From Bryobacterales bacterium (GTDB lineage Bacteria; Acidobacteriota; Terriglobia; Bryobacterales; Bryobacteraceae): DNA of 64,000 bases. Under the pieces are notes generated by a model. That model was not told where the DNA came from. It searched no databases and saw nothing but the letters and a program-made list of their open reading frames with translations. The stretch lies in contig PLRJ01000087.1 in assembly GCA_003163855.1 (NCBI GenBank), positions 12,479-76,478 on the forward strand, written 5' to 3'. The translations under genes and the position numbers were made by a program. Below are positions 1 to 7,469 of the stretch, in pieces (position 1 is the stretch's first letter; each line of letters opens with the position of its first letter).

Positions 1-1542
1 GCCGCTGCCGTGGCCACCAAGGAAGCGCACATCGTCTATCAGCGAGTTCTCACCCGCGCACCACAGTACTCCGACAGCTCGATCGTTGATGCCGCCGGTA
101 GAGACTCCAAAGCCGCTGAGGATGTTGGCTGCTCCTGGCGGCGCGGAAATAACCGGCCGCGGTGTACCAACTCCTTGAAAGCCGGGCGTTCCGTCGGGAA
201 GATCGAACTGCGTCAAGGTGGGATGCAAGCCGATGAGAATGGAATCCGGCCGCAGCGTCAGCGTGTCGCGAATGATGTAATGGCCGCTTGGGAAATACAG
301 CACACGATGCGTGTTGATGGCGTTTTGAAGGGGCAGCGTATCGTCCGTGCTGCCGTCTCCGGTAACGCCAAGGCCATGAACATTGGTCCATTCGCCGGTA
401 GGCGGCAGCGCTTTGATCGCGGCTCCCAGCGGCGCTGGCATTATGTTTAACGGAGCCGCGTTGTAGAGCATGCCCATGGCTCCCATCATTCCCTCGCCTG
501 GAACAATCAGCCCAAAGTTGAAATTCTTTACCTGGTACGCGGGTCCTTTGCCGGCTATCTTCTTGCCGCTCTCGCGCAAGAGGGCGAACACCGGGGCGTC
601 CTTTAATACCGCGTTGTCAAAGCCGACCTCCGTCAATGGGCTCTTCTCGTTGCTGATGATAACGACTGGCCCGGAGATGTTCTCGAAGCGGCTGTCTTTC
701 ACCCACAATTCATCCGAATAATGAGGATCGATGTCGATAGCCGTTGGCAGATTGCGAAACGTATCGCGAATGAGAGTGATGCCGGCCTCATGCTCGCGGA
801 TGGCCGACTCACGCTGACCGTCGAACACCGAATCGAGCAAGGTGAACTGCCACGCTGGCGATGTCTTGTCAGTCAGAATGCCATAGCGTCCGCCGTAAAA
901 ATGGAGGTCTTCGGCTTCATTGCCGATTTCGGTAAGCGCGGCCAGCCCCGATCCGATGCGAAAGTCCATGTGGCTGAGATAAGCATGCTGCGCCACGTGA
1001 AAGCGTATGCCTACGGCCGCCGGGTTGCCTTCGCCAATCTCAAAATCGATATTGCTCATGGCCGAATAGAATGTTCCCGAATTGGCATCCGCGATGGCAT
1101 TGTTGGGCGGCACGCTATCGGGCGGCGGAAAGGGAACACGCCCGCTGCCCGGACCCGAGCGCTGGCCGGGCCGTGCGCCCGTGAAGATCAGCATGACACC
1201 AACGCCTTTCTGAAAACCAGGCGTATTGTCGGCCAGCAGGAAGACGGGCCGAGTAGTGCCATAGCCGAACAGGCGCACGCCGGGCCAAACATAGACGGTG
1301 CGCGTTAACCGGTAGCGGCCCGAGGCGATGAACACAATGCCTTCGTGAGCATTACTCTCCGCTTTGTCGATAGCGGACTGAATGGCCGCGCTATCGTCGG
1401 CCTGTCCATCGCCTTTTACGCCCAAGTCCGGCGCGGCCAGATACACGGCTTTGGGATCATCAAGCCTGGTAGTGATGACCGAGGCGGCGGGAGCGGAGGT
1501 TGAGGCGACAAGCAGCAGGGCAAGCAGCGGATTGGTTTTCAT
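1..1542 (-). CDS. Secreted pectate-lyase-like right-handed beta-helix protein (partial, C-terminus off left edge)
   Basis: The reading frame is open from an ATG at 1542 to the left edge (514 codons seen, no stop). The N-terminus MKTNPLLALLLVASTSAPA is a typical signal peptide. It is followed by a segment with the signature DLGVKGDGQADDSAAI, the opening motif of the Pectate_lyase_3/GH28-type beta-helix family (known of the family), then GRYRLTRTVYVWPGVRLFGYG, typical of the first helix turns. Such proteins are exported and bind or cleave polysaccharides, but substrate and activity cannot be told from the sequence. The upstream sequence has only a weak ribosome-binding site. No neighbour is close enough to suggest an operon. 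The left part is missing, so catalytic residues cannot be judged. Confidence 0.85.
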   Translation of the reverse strand, partial: MKTNPLLALLLVASTSAPAASVITTRLDDPKAVYLAAPDLGVKGDGQADDSAAIQSAIDKAESNAHEGIVFIASGRYRLTRTVYVWPGVRLFGYGTTRPVFLLADNTPGFQKGVGVMLIFTGARPGQRSGPGSGRVPFPPPDSVPPNNAIADANSGTFYSAMSNIDFEIGEGNPAAVGIRFHVAQHAYLSHMDFRIGSGLAALTEIGNEAEDLHFYGGRYGILTDKTSPAWQFTLLDSVFDGQRESAIREHEAGITLIRDTFRNLPTAIDIDPHYSDELWVKDSRFENISGPVVIISNEKSPLTEVGFDNAVLKDAPVFALLRESGKKIAGKGPAYQVKNFNFGLIVPGEGMMGAMGMLYNAAPLNIMPAPLGAAIKALPPTGEWTNVHGLGVTGDGSTDDTLPLQNAINTHRVLYFPSGHYIIRDTLTLRPDSILIGLHPTLTQFDLPDGTPGFQGVGTPRPVISAPPGAANILSGFGVSTGGINDRAVGVLWCAGENSLIDDVRFLGGHGSG

Positions 1543-1905
1543 AGCGTTCTTGGCTATGTTATGCGAACGTAAATTAGTGTCTTGTGGCGTGTGGCGTTGC
1601 TTGGCCTAAGAGCACGAGGAATTGATCGATCGCCGAACAGCGTAGGACCAGTAGCCCCACTGGGACGCTGGTTTGGTGGGTTCGCAATCAACCGGGAGAG
1701 TGCCCATTGACGAACGGTTGGCTTCAGGTCGTCACTTTCGGCTCTGGAGATATCCTCACGATAGCCGAGAGTCGCATCAAAAAAGGGCTAGGCGTAAAGC
1801 AGGAGCACATGACCCCTGCTCATACGGTAAAAGAAGCAAAACGGCTAGCGGCGGGGGATTTTTAATGACCTGTTGCCGTGACAGTGAAAAAACTAAAGTA
1901 ACGGT
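1543..1905. other. Intergenic stretch with one possible short gene
   Basis: This 363-base gap lies between the divergently read beta-helix gene and the end of ydcH. Apart from the short frame at 1707-1865 described separately, I see no RNA gene or strong hairpin. The run of T after the short frame (around 1858-1863) follows a GC-rich stretch but lacks a clear inverted repeat. Confidence 0.4.
1707..1865 (+). CDS. Possible small protein, 52 aa, function unknown
   Basis: A TTG at 1707 is preceded by GGGAG at a fair distance and opens a 52-codon frame ending in TAA at 1863. The product, starting MTNGWLQVVTFGSGDILTIA and continuing with a lysine-rich helix-like tail, has a more protein-like composition than most chance frames. 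I do not recognise a family. The frame is also open further upstream without a better start, so it may be the end of a decayed gene. Confidence is low because the length is short and only the composition supports it. Confidence 0.25.
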   Translation: MTNGWLQVVTFGSGDILTIAESRIKKGLGVKQEHMTPAHTVKEAKRLAAGDF

Positions 1906-2145
1906 TTAGCCTACGCTGGCATGTTTATAGCTTGCAAGAAGTTCGTTCATCTGGTCCTTCAAGCTCAGCTTTAACTTCTTGAGATGTTGTTCCTCAAGTT
2001 CATCTTCCCCAGTAACGTGGGGCTTGGATTCAATGGCCTCAATTTGCTGCTTCAGTTGCGCATGCTGCTCAGACAGCGCTCGAAAGTGCTGGCTGTTCAC
2101 TCGCAGATGCGCCTTCAACTCTTCGTCTTGCGTTTGATGCTCCAT
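1906..2145 (-). CDS. YdcH family (DUF465) small coiled-coil protein
   Basis: This 79-residue protein matches the DUF465/YdcH family: an alpha-helical hairpin with the typical order HLRVNSQHFRALSEQHAQL, a short turn, then LEEQHLKKLKLSLKDQMNEL. The function of the family is unknown; members are cytosolic and very common in Proteobacteria and Acidobacteria. The start is secure: the ATG at 2145 has AAGGAGAT just upstream. The gene is followed by the possible short frame on the other strand and lies 66 bases downstream of the rimI-like gene on the same strand, so it may share its transcript or have its own promoter. Confidence 0.85.
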   Translation of the reverse strand: MEHQTQDEELKAHLRVNSQHFRALSEQHAQLKQQIEAIESKPHVTGEDELEEQHLKKLKLSLKDQMNELLASYKHASVG

Positions 2146-2211
2146 CGGAATGATCTCCTTCTATGTGTGACCCGCTCAGTGTCACCTGCCTTCATTCGCA
2201 CCCCAAAATTA

Positions 2212-2649
2212 TCACCATTTCAGCTGCATGACAATACCTGATTCCTCGGGGTTTTGGTAATAAGCGTTTCGCCGAGATATTTTTTCGAATCCAAACTTTT
2301 GGTAGAGGATGCGTGCCGCGGCATTCGACTCTCTGACTTCCAGAAATAGGTCACCGCCGCGCTCGCGTTCATGCTTTAGCAGCAATGTCGCTATGCCCAT
2401 CCTCCGGAATCGTGCCGTGACAGCCAGATTCAATATCTCCCGTTCAGGTAATGCGTCGAGCGAACCGGCGAAGGTCTGGCGCGACACGACAAAACCTGCC
2501 AGCGTGCCCTCCACTTCGGCGACAAGGCAGTCGTAGACGAGAAAATCATTAGATTTCCAACTGGGGTCGGGAAAGCACTCGTTCTCAAGCGCTGCCAAGC
2601 TTTCGCAATCTTTCTGCTCGGCTGGCCGGATCAAAATACTTAGCGCCAT
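2212..2649 (-). CDS. rimI: GNAT N-acetyltransferase, RimI-like
   Basis: The 145-residue protein is a single GNAT domain. The acetyl-CoA-binding motif A is visible as LNLAVTARFRRMGIATLLL (Q/R-x-x-G-x-A/G loop), followed by EVRESNAAARILYQKFGF, the motif-B signature of the RimI branch, which acetylates the N-terminal Ala of ribosomal protein S18 (family knowledge). The length is normal for RimI. Its start overlaps the end of the upstream TPR gene by about 10 bases, so the two are probably translationally coupled. The substrate is inferred; other small GNATs share these motifs. Confidence 0.75.
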   Translation of the reverse strand: MALSILIRPAEQKDCESLAALENECFPDPSWKSNDFLVYDCLVAEVEGTLAGFVVSRQTFAGSLDALPEREILNLAVTARFRRMGIATLLLKHERERGGDLFLEVRESNAAARILYQKFGFEKISRRNAYYQNPEESGIVMQLKW

Positions 2650-4358
2650 GCAATGGTTAAAATATCGCCATCGGTGCCGCGGGCGTCGCTATCGTGCGGC
2701 TTATATGTCACGGTGACGCGGGTGGGCTTAGGATGATTGCTACAAGGCATCTTGCTAGTATCCGGATCTTTCCAGTAGAGTTGCACGACTTTCCCGCGCA
2801 GGTCCTTCACTGCGACCCTTTCGTAGTCCTTAATACAATCCACCAACACAACCACGCCTGATATCTTCTGCGGCTTCACCAGAGAATCGAAATCTACAAT
2901 TTCAGTATTAGAGGAAGCCGAGCCCGATTCCGCCGCCAGAGCCTTGTTGGCTTTGTCTTCAGCGGCATGAATCCGGTCCAGTTCTGCCTGCTGGGCGCGC
3001 TGGTCGGCCAGCAGGGCTGCTTCTTTTTCACGTTTTCGGTCGGCTTCCAACGCGTCCAGACGTGCCGCCTCGGCCGCTTCCCGCAGTTCATGCATGCGGT
3101 CGCGCTCGGCCTCGTCGACAGCCGCATCTTCGGCTCGTATCCAACTCGCCTTGGCAAATTCCGAGTGCCCATCGGTTGCCTGTGTTTTGGCCAGTTCAGC
3201 CCAATACTGAGCAGATCGTGGATTTAACTTAATGGCTTGCTTTAATAATGCTTCTTTATCATCTGGTTTATCGGCAATTTCCGCTTGCTGGAAGATCGGG
3301 TCGGACCAAAGCGGATTCAATAATGCCGCCTTCTTATACAACGGCAAAGCCTGCTTAGGCGGCAATCCGGCGGCGGCGTCCATGTAAACAGTGGCGCTCT
3401 TGCTGCCCGCTTGCATGGCATCCTGCAAATGCTGTTTGGGATCCAGTTTGCGCAGCCGATCCATGTTAGCCAGTCCTTCATAGGCCAGAGCCTTGGCAGG
3501 ACCGCCTTCGTTGATAGCGGCGAGGAAAGCCGCTTCCGCTGCCGCAGGGTCCGTAATTAGCAGTGTTTCGGCTTCATAGACACTGGCGGTAGCGGCATCC
3601 AGGTAGTGCTCGCCGAAATCCCGCTTCGGATCAAGCGGGCGACCCGAAACGGCTACGGTCTGGAAGTTGTGCGCCTCCAGATTGTCGGCGGCTTCCTTTT
3701 CCAGAAGATCGGGATTCACGCCAAACGCATTCTTCTCCGCAGCCCGAACCGTGCTTCCGCTGCGCAGCGACGCAAGGAAAATATGAAAACTGGCCGAATA
3801 CTCAAACTTGGTGGCGAACAGTTGCAGGCGCGCAAAGCCCATGTCGGCATGCGCCGGCGACCCGCCCCAGGTGACGCGACTCCCGTTTGCCTGTAGGGTG
3901 TCGAACAACTGTAGAAATCCAGATTCCACTTCCACCGGCAATCTTGGCGTGTTGGCCTCTATAAAAAAACCAGCCAATTGGCCTAGCGGCAGAACTGAGT
4001 TGGGTGCGGCAACTAACAGATAATTGCCATTTTGCAAAACGAATTCGCCGCGGAACTTGGGGTTCGCCTTAGCTGAACTGGTGATAAGCACCCGTACCGG
4101 CCAGACCGTGTTCAGTTCGCGGATCTCCAGTAATCCACTTAAAACCCAGCGCAGTTGTTCAAGCTGCGTTAGCGCCTGGCGCGCGGCTGCCTGATCAGAA
4201 TCGGTATCTACATAAAACGGACCAATGTTGTATTCCGTCCATTTCGACGTCGCGGCAAGGGCAGATTGCGATTCAAAGCCAATCAGAAAGCTACAAGCGA
4301 GGAGGCGAAGTAACCACAATCGCTTTAACCGGTTCGTCCGATAAGCCGGAGTAGGCAT
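2640..4358 (-). CDS. Secreted/periplasmic TPR and coiled-coil protein
   Basis: A protein of about 572 residues with a hydrophobic signal segment (WLLRLLACSFLIGF, ending near SALAA), a globular N-terminal half, TPR-like helices in the middle (for example YKKAALLNPLWSDPIFQQAE and LLKQAIKLNPRSAQYWAELA), a charged coiled coil rich in E, R, A and K, and a C-terminal beta domain (GVVVLVDCIKDYERVAVKDL). Function is unknown; the layout suits a scaffold outside the cytoplasm. The frame opens at 4376, inside the end of the XRE gene; ATG 4358 is chosen, though a TTG nearer the signal peptide is possible. It overlaps both its upstream and downstream neighbour, suggesting one transcript XRE-TPR-rimI. Confidence 0.75.
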   Translation of the reverse strand: MPTPAYRTNRLKRLWLLRLLACSFLIGFESQSALAATSKWTEYNIGPFYVDTDSDQAAARQALTQLEQLRWVLSGLLEIRELNTVWPVRVLITSSAKANPKFRGEFVLQNGNYLLVAAPNSVLPLGQLAGFFIEANTPRLPVEVESGFLQLFDTLQANGSRVTWGGSPAHADMGFARLQLFATKFEYSASFHIFLASLRSGSTVRAAEKNAFGVNPDLLEKEAADNLEAHNFQTVAVSGRPLDPKRDFGEHYLDAATASVYEAETLLITDPAAAEAAFLAAINEGGPAKALAYEGLANMDRLRKLDPKQHLQDAMQAGSKSATVYMDAAAGLPPKQALPLYKKAALLNPLWSDPIFQQAEIADKPDDKEALLKQAIKLNPRSAQYWAELAKTQATDGHSEFAKASWIRAEDAAVDEAERDRMHELREAAEAARLDALEADRKREKEAALLADQRAQQAELDRIHAAEDKANKALAAESGSASSNTEIVDFDSLVKPQKISGVVVLVDCIKDYERVAVKDLRGKVVQLYWKDPDTSKMPCSNHPKPTRVTVTYKPHDSDARGTDGDILTIAWR

Positions 4359-5007
4359 GGGGTTCAGAGGCATCAAAGTAGACGCTGTCGCCTGAGTTGA
4401 GCGTATGCTCTTCTGATTGATAGTTTATCGACAACGAGCCGCTCAGCACATGCAGAAATTCAGCGCCGTCATGAACGTGATGGCGGGCCAGTTTGGGGTC
4501 GCGCTTCGGAAATTCGGCCAGGTAGGCTGAAATCGACTTGTCGGTAGCCCCGAATGCCAACACTTCGAAGAAATAGCCCGGTACGGGCGTATCGGGCAGG
4601 TCAGGAAAGCGCAAGCGTTCGTTGGAGCGTACAACCGAAAAGATCCTTTTTGTACGCCGATCGGAGAAAAAATGCTCGAGACCAACGTCAAACACCATCG
4701 CAATACGAGCTAGAGTAGGTAAGGTAGGGACTAGCTTGCCGTTCTCCAGTTGCGACAACATAGACGCCGATAACCCGGTGTGTTTACCCAGGTCTACCAA
4801 GGCTATCTTTTTTCGCAACCGGAGTTGTCTAAGCTTCTGTCCAATATCGTAGTTAATGAGTAACCGGCGGATACTCTCTTCGGAACTTTCAGTGTCCTTC
4901 AAAGTTACTTTATCGGGAGTTACATCGGGACAATCATTTTCTGTCTGGCTAAACTCAGTTTTAATAGGCTCTACCACCGAGACAGTTTCTGGCATAACGT
5001 TATTCAT
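4291..5007 (-). CDS. XRE-family transcriptional regulator with C-terminal cupin
   Basis: The 238-residue protein has a variable N-terminus (1-50), a lambda-repressor-type helix-turn-helix at about 55-115 (LGKHTGLSASMLSQLENGKL) and a cupin at about 165-235. The cupin shows the metal-binding pattern H177-x-H179 with E183 and a second-motif His217. This architecture is typical of the PuuR/SutR-like one-component regulators, which sense a small ligand through the cupin (family knowledge); the ligand is unknown. Its start codon is only 14 bases from that of the divergent ECF sigma gene, so the two promoters must overlap within each other's coding sequence or share operators. A second ATG four codons in is an alternative start. 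Confidence 0.85.
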   Translation of the reverse strand: MNNVMPETVSVVEPIKTEFSQTENDCPDVTPDKVTLKDTESSEESIRRLLINYDIGQKLRQLRLRKKIALVDLGKHTGLSASMLSQLENGKLVPTLPTLARIAMVFDVGLEHFFSDRRTKRIFSVVRSNERLRFPDLPDTPVPGYFFEVLAFGATDKSISAYLAEFPKRDPKLARHHVHDGAEFLHVLSGSLSINYQSEEHTLNSGDSVYFDASEPHAYSGLSDEPVKAIVVTSPPRL

Positions 5008-5021
5008 AGAGGCTTAAATTC

Positions 5022-5666
5022 ATGGATGACGCTGAAATAGGACCGATGCAAAACCCGAGAGCCTATAACAAGCTCCCGGACGATGAGTTAGTACGTTTGT
5101 GTCAGGATGGTGACCAAATCGCCTTTGGCGAGCTTGTTCGGCGCCACCAAAATTCAGCCATGAAGGTCGCCTTGTCCATTGTCAGGGACAAACTTGACGC
5201 GGAAGATGAAGTCCAGAACGCTTTCTGGAAAGCCTACGAACACATTAGCCAATTTCAGCGCGACGCCAAGTTTTCCACCTGGCTTACCCGCATTGTGGTC
5301 AATCAATGCCTGATGAAGCTGCGCCAAGTTCGGCGTGCGAAGTTTTCGTATATAGACGACACCCAGCCCGGTGAAGACTCGTTGAACTTCGAGTTAAAGG
5401 ATTTCCGGCAATCTCCCGAGCAGCAGCTTGGCCAGGCGGAAGTAGCGCGCGTTCTGGAGCTGGAGATTAAACGGACACCGCCGTTGCTGCGCAATGTGTT
5501 TTTGCTGCGCGATGTGGAGCATCGTCCGATGCCGGAAGTGGCTGCGCGTCTGGGTATTTCTGTGGCAGCGGCGAAGAGCCGCCTGCTGCGTGCCAGAGCG
5601 GAATTGCGGGAACGCATGAAACGGCATTATGGCGATATTGGACCGGCCACTCTGATGGCGCAGTAA
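5022..5666 (+). CDS. RNA polymerase sigma factor, ECF (sigma-70) family
   Basis: The 214-residue protein has region 2 (FGELVRRHQNSAMKVALSIV, then DAEDEVQNAFWKAYEHISQF with the DxxDxxQ-like core-binding helix) and region 4 (RNVFLLRDVEHRPMPEVAAR and LGISVAAAKSRLLRARAELR, the -35 recognition HTH). It directs RNA polymerase to an unknown regulon. No anti-sigma gene follows: the next gene reads the opposite way. It is divergent from the XRE-cupin regulator with only 14 bases between the start codons; the second ATG (5046) would give a wider gap and is a realistic alternative start. Confidence 0.9.
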   Translation: MDDAEIGPMQNPRAYNKLPDDELVRLCQDGDQIAFGELVRRHQNSAMKVALSIVRDKLDAEDEVQNAFWKAYEHISQFQRDAKFSTWLTRIVVNQCLMKLRQVRRAKFSYIDDTQPGEDSLNFELKDFRQSPEQQLGQAEVARVLELEIKRTPPLLRNVFLLRDVEHRPMPEVAARLGISVAAAKSRLLRARAELRERMKRHYGDIGPATLMAQ

Positions 5667-5762
5667 GAACGTCATTCTGCAATCTTTTGGACGCAAGGTG
5701 CATTTCATTTAAAGATCACGCGCCGAACGGGTTTGGTCGGGAGTTTTCGCGGGGCGCAGATA

Positions 5763-6710
5763 TTAGAAGAAGCTCGATCCGCCATGCAAGCGTCCGGGCA
5801 CCTGTACCAGATTCATGCAATACCAGCTCAACAAGCCGTTCGCGACCGCGAGGGCAATGAAATAATATCCGATCATCTCGGCCGCTTCGGTCACATCCTT
5901 CTTATAGATGCGGTATCCAGTGGCTGCGGCCAGCAGCAGCCAAACGATGAAGTTGCCATCCTTTAAAACGAACACCATGGCAAGCGACAGCACTAAAATT
6001 GCTATGCGTTGATTCAGGTTGACTGCATCCATCGCCTTACCGCCATCGAAGAAGCCGATGGGAATCAGGTTGATGAGGTTCAGCCATCCCGCCACCTGCG
6101 CGACCGCGACCCAAACATGCTCGCCAGTGGCCAGATAAATGCCGAAAGCCGCCAGACCGGCGAGGAATCCGAAAAAGGGACCGGCGAGCGATATGACTGC
6201 GCGGACGCCCGGATTGACTTCGGCACCGCCTTGCCAGCGAACGTAGGCACCAAAACCGGGCAGGAACATCGGCAACTCAGGCTTCATGCCGTAGCGCCGA
6301 ATGGCTACATAATGCCCCATTTCGTGGATAAAGATGCAGCCAAAAAAGCCAACCGCAAACCACCATCCGTAAAGCGCCCAATAGAGGCCCAGGAAGGCCA
6401 GCATGCTGAAGAGGAACTTACCCTTCGTCAGTAGAACGAAGAGGGCGGTCTTGAATTTGGCGAGCGCGGCCAACACGACGCCGAATGGACCCAGTTTCTT
6501 GCGCCAGTCCGTGGCTGGTTTTGGTTGCAGGCGGTCGGTTAAACGGTCGATTTCGCGTTGAACGCCAGCGCGCTCCGGTGCGTCGGTGGGGAGCAGATTC
6601 AGGATGGTCATCCAATCCTGCCGCGCCGCTTCGTATTGCCCGGTGGAGGCAAGACGGCGGGCACGAATGATCAGGGGTTGGATGGCTCCCAGGTTAGGAG
6701 TTGTGGCCAA
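5763..6710 (-). CDS. M50-family (site-2-protease-like) membrane metallopeptidase
   Basis: The 315-residue protein has a TPR-like soluble N-terminus (about 10-65) followed by several membrane segments. The zinc motif HEMGH is at 129-133 (HExxH), and the third-ligand region FFDGGK near 220-225 corresponds to the N/D-P-x-x-DGG motif of S2P proteases. These enzymes cut substrates within the membrane; the substrate is unknown. The helices before HEMGH and around the DGG motif fit the family core. The neighbouring GAF gene lies 29 bases upstream on the same strand, so they are probably co-transcribed. The C-terminus is an extra soluble tail ending GGSSFF. Confidence 0.88.
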   Translation of the reverse strand: MATTPNLGAIQPLIIRARRLASTGQYEAARQDWMTILNLLPTDAPERAGVQREIDRLTDRLQPKPATDWRKKLGPFGVVLAALAKFKTALFVLLTKGKFLFSMLAFLGLYWALYGWWFAVGFFGCIFIHEMGHYVAIRRYGMKPELPMFLPGFGAYVRWQGGAEVNPGVRAVISLAGPFFGFLAGLAAFGIYLATGEHVWVAVAQVAGWLNLINLIPIGFFDGGKAMDAVNLNQRIAILVLSLAMVFVLKDGNFIVWLLLAAATGYRIYKKDVTEAAEMIGYYFIALAVANGLLSWYCMNLVQVPGRLHGGSSFF

Positions 6711-6739
6711 GACTTAAGTTTAGCGCCAAGGATTGAGGC

Positions 6740-7273
6740 CTACGACGATTGGGCCAATTCTTCCGAAAGGTCAGGAAGGTCTTCTGTTACTTGCGAACCG
6801 ACAAACACCGAAGCAAGCGTCTCCAAGCCTTCCTGGTCATCCTCGTCGAAGCGGTTCAGCTTGGCGCTGTCCACGTCGAGAATGGCAATCAGGTGGCCCC
6901 AGTTTAACAGCGGCACCGCAATCTCTGATTTGGATTCGGGGTCGCAGGCAATGTGTCCCGGGAATTGGCAGACGTCGGGCACGATCACGGTCTCCATGCT
7001 GGCTGCGGCCTTTCCGCAGACGCCTCTGCCCACGGCAATCCGCACACAAGCCGGCTTGCCCTGAAACGGGCCGAGCACTAATTCACCCCCGCGAAGAAAG
7101 TAAAAGCCAACCCAGTTAACATCCGGCAACGAATGAAAAAGCAGGGCGGCGGTATTGGCGGCGTTGGCGACGAAGTCAGTCTCATTGCCGATGAGCTGCT
7201 GCAATTTTTCCAGTAGTTCCTGGTAAAGAGCTTGTTTCGCCTTGATGGTTTGCGGTTGGCTAGACACTGACAT
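6740..7273 (-). CDS. msrC: Free methionine-(R)-sulfoxide reductase, GAF fold
   Basis: A 177-residue single GAF domain. Cysteines at 76, 86 and 110 (in PACVRI, GVCGKAA and GHIACD) have exactly the spacing of the three Cys of the fRMsr family (10 and 24 residues), whose E. coli member reduces free Met-(R)-sulfoxide with thioredoxin. An additional Cys102 is present. WVGFYF and EIAVPLL are also family signatures. The enzyme is cytosolic and repairs oxidised methionine. It is upstream of the M50 protease and probably forms a two-gene unit with it. The symbol is by family match only. Confidence 0.88.
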   Translation of the reverse strand: MSVSSQPQTIKAKQALYQELLEKLQQLIGNETDFVANAANTAALLFHSLPDVNWVGFYFLRGGELVLGPFQGKPACVRIAVGRGVCGKAAASMETVIVPDVCQFPGHIACDPESKSEIAVPLLNWGHLIAILDVDSAKLNRFDEDDQEGLETLASVFVGSQVTEDLPDLSEELAQSS

Positions 7274-7422
7274 ATCTCTCTACTTCCTAGTGTATCCATC
7301 GGCGGATGTGGCGCCAGTCTTTATTTACCGGGACCGCTTAGGAGTACTGCCCAATCAGGGAGTAGGGGATGGCTTTCAAGCAAAACCATGAAGGGAATCC
7401 TTCAAGGGTCGTGCGGACGGGC

Positions 7423-7460
7423 CGCAGGTGGTGCCGGAGCAAGCTCCGTCACCACCTGCG
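7423..7460 (-). terminator. Long perfect hairpin after the TonB receptor gene
   Basis: An 11-bp stem (CGCAGGTGGTG paired with its complement at 7450-7460) is extended by an inner 6-bp stem CGGAGC/GCTCCG around a two-base loop, with one mismatch between them. It begins ten bases beyond the stop of the Oar-like gene. There is no T-run, so it may act as a factor-assisted terminator or an mRNA 3'-end protector rather than a classical intrinsic terminator. Confidence 0.6.
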
Positions 7461-7469
7461 CCACATGCT

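Noticed and set aside
721-1308. Long plus-strand frame opposite the beta-helix gene
   Set aside because: It is antisense to a gene with clear signal peptide and family motifs; high GC keeps such frames open.
1620-1740. Possible c-di-GMP riboswitch-like bases (GGGACGC)
   Set aside because: The rest of the conserved receptor and stem pattern is missing.
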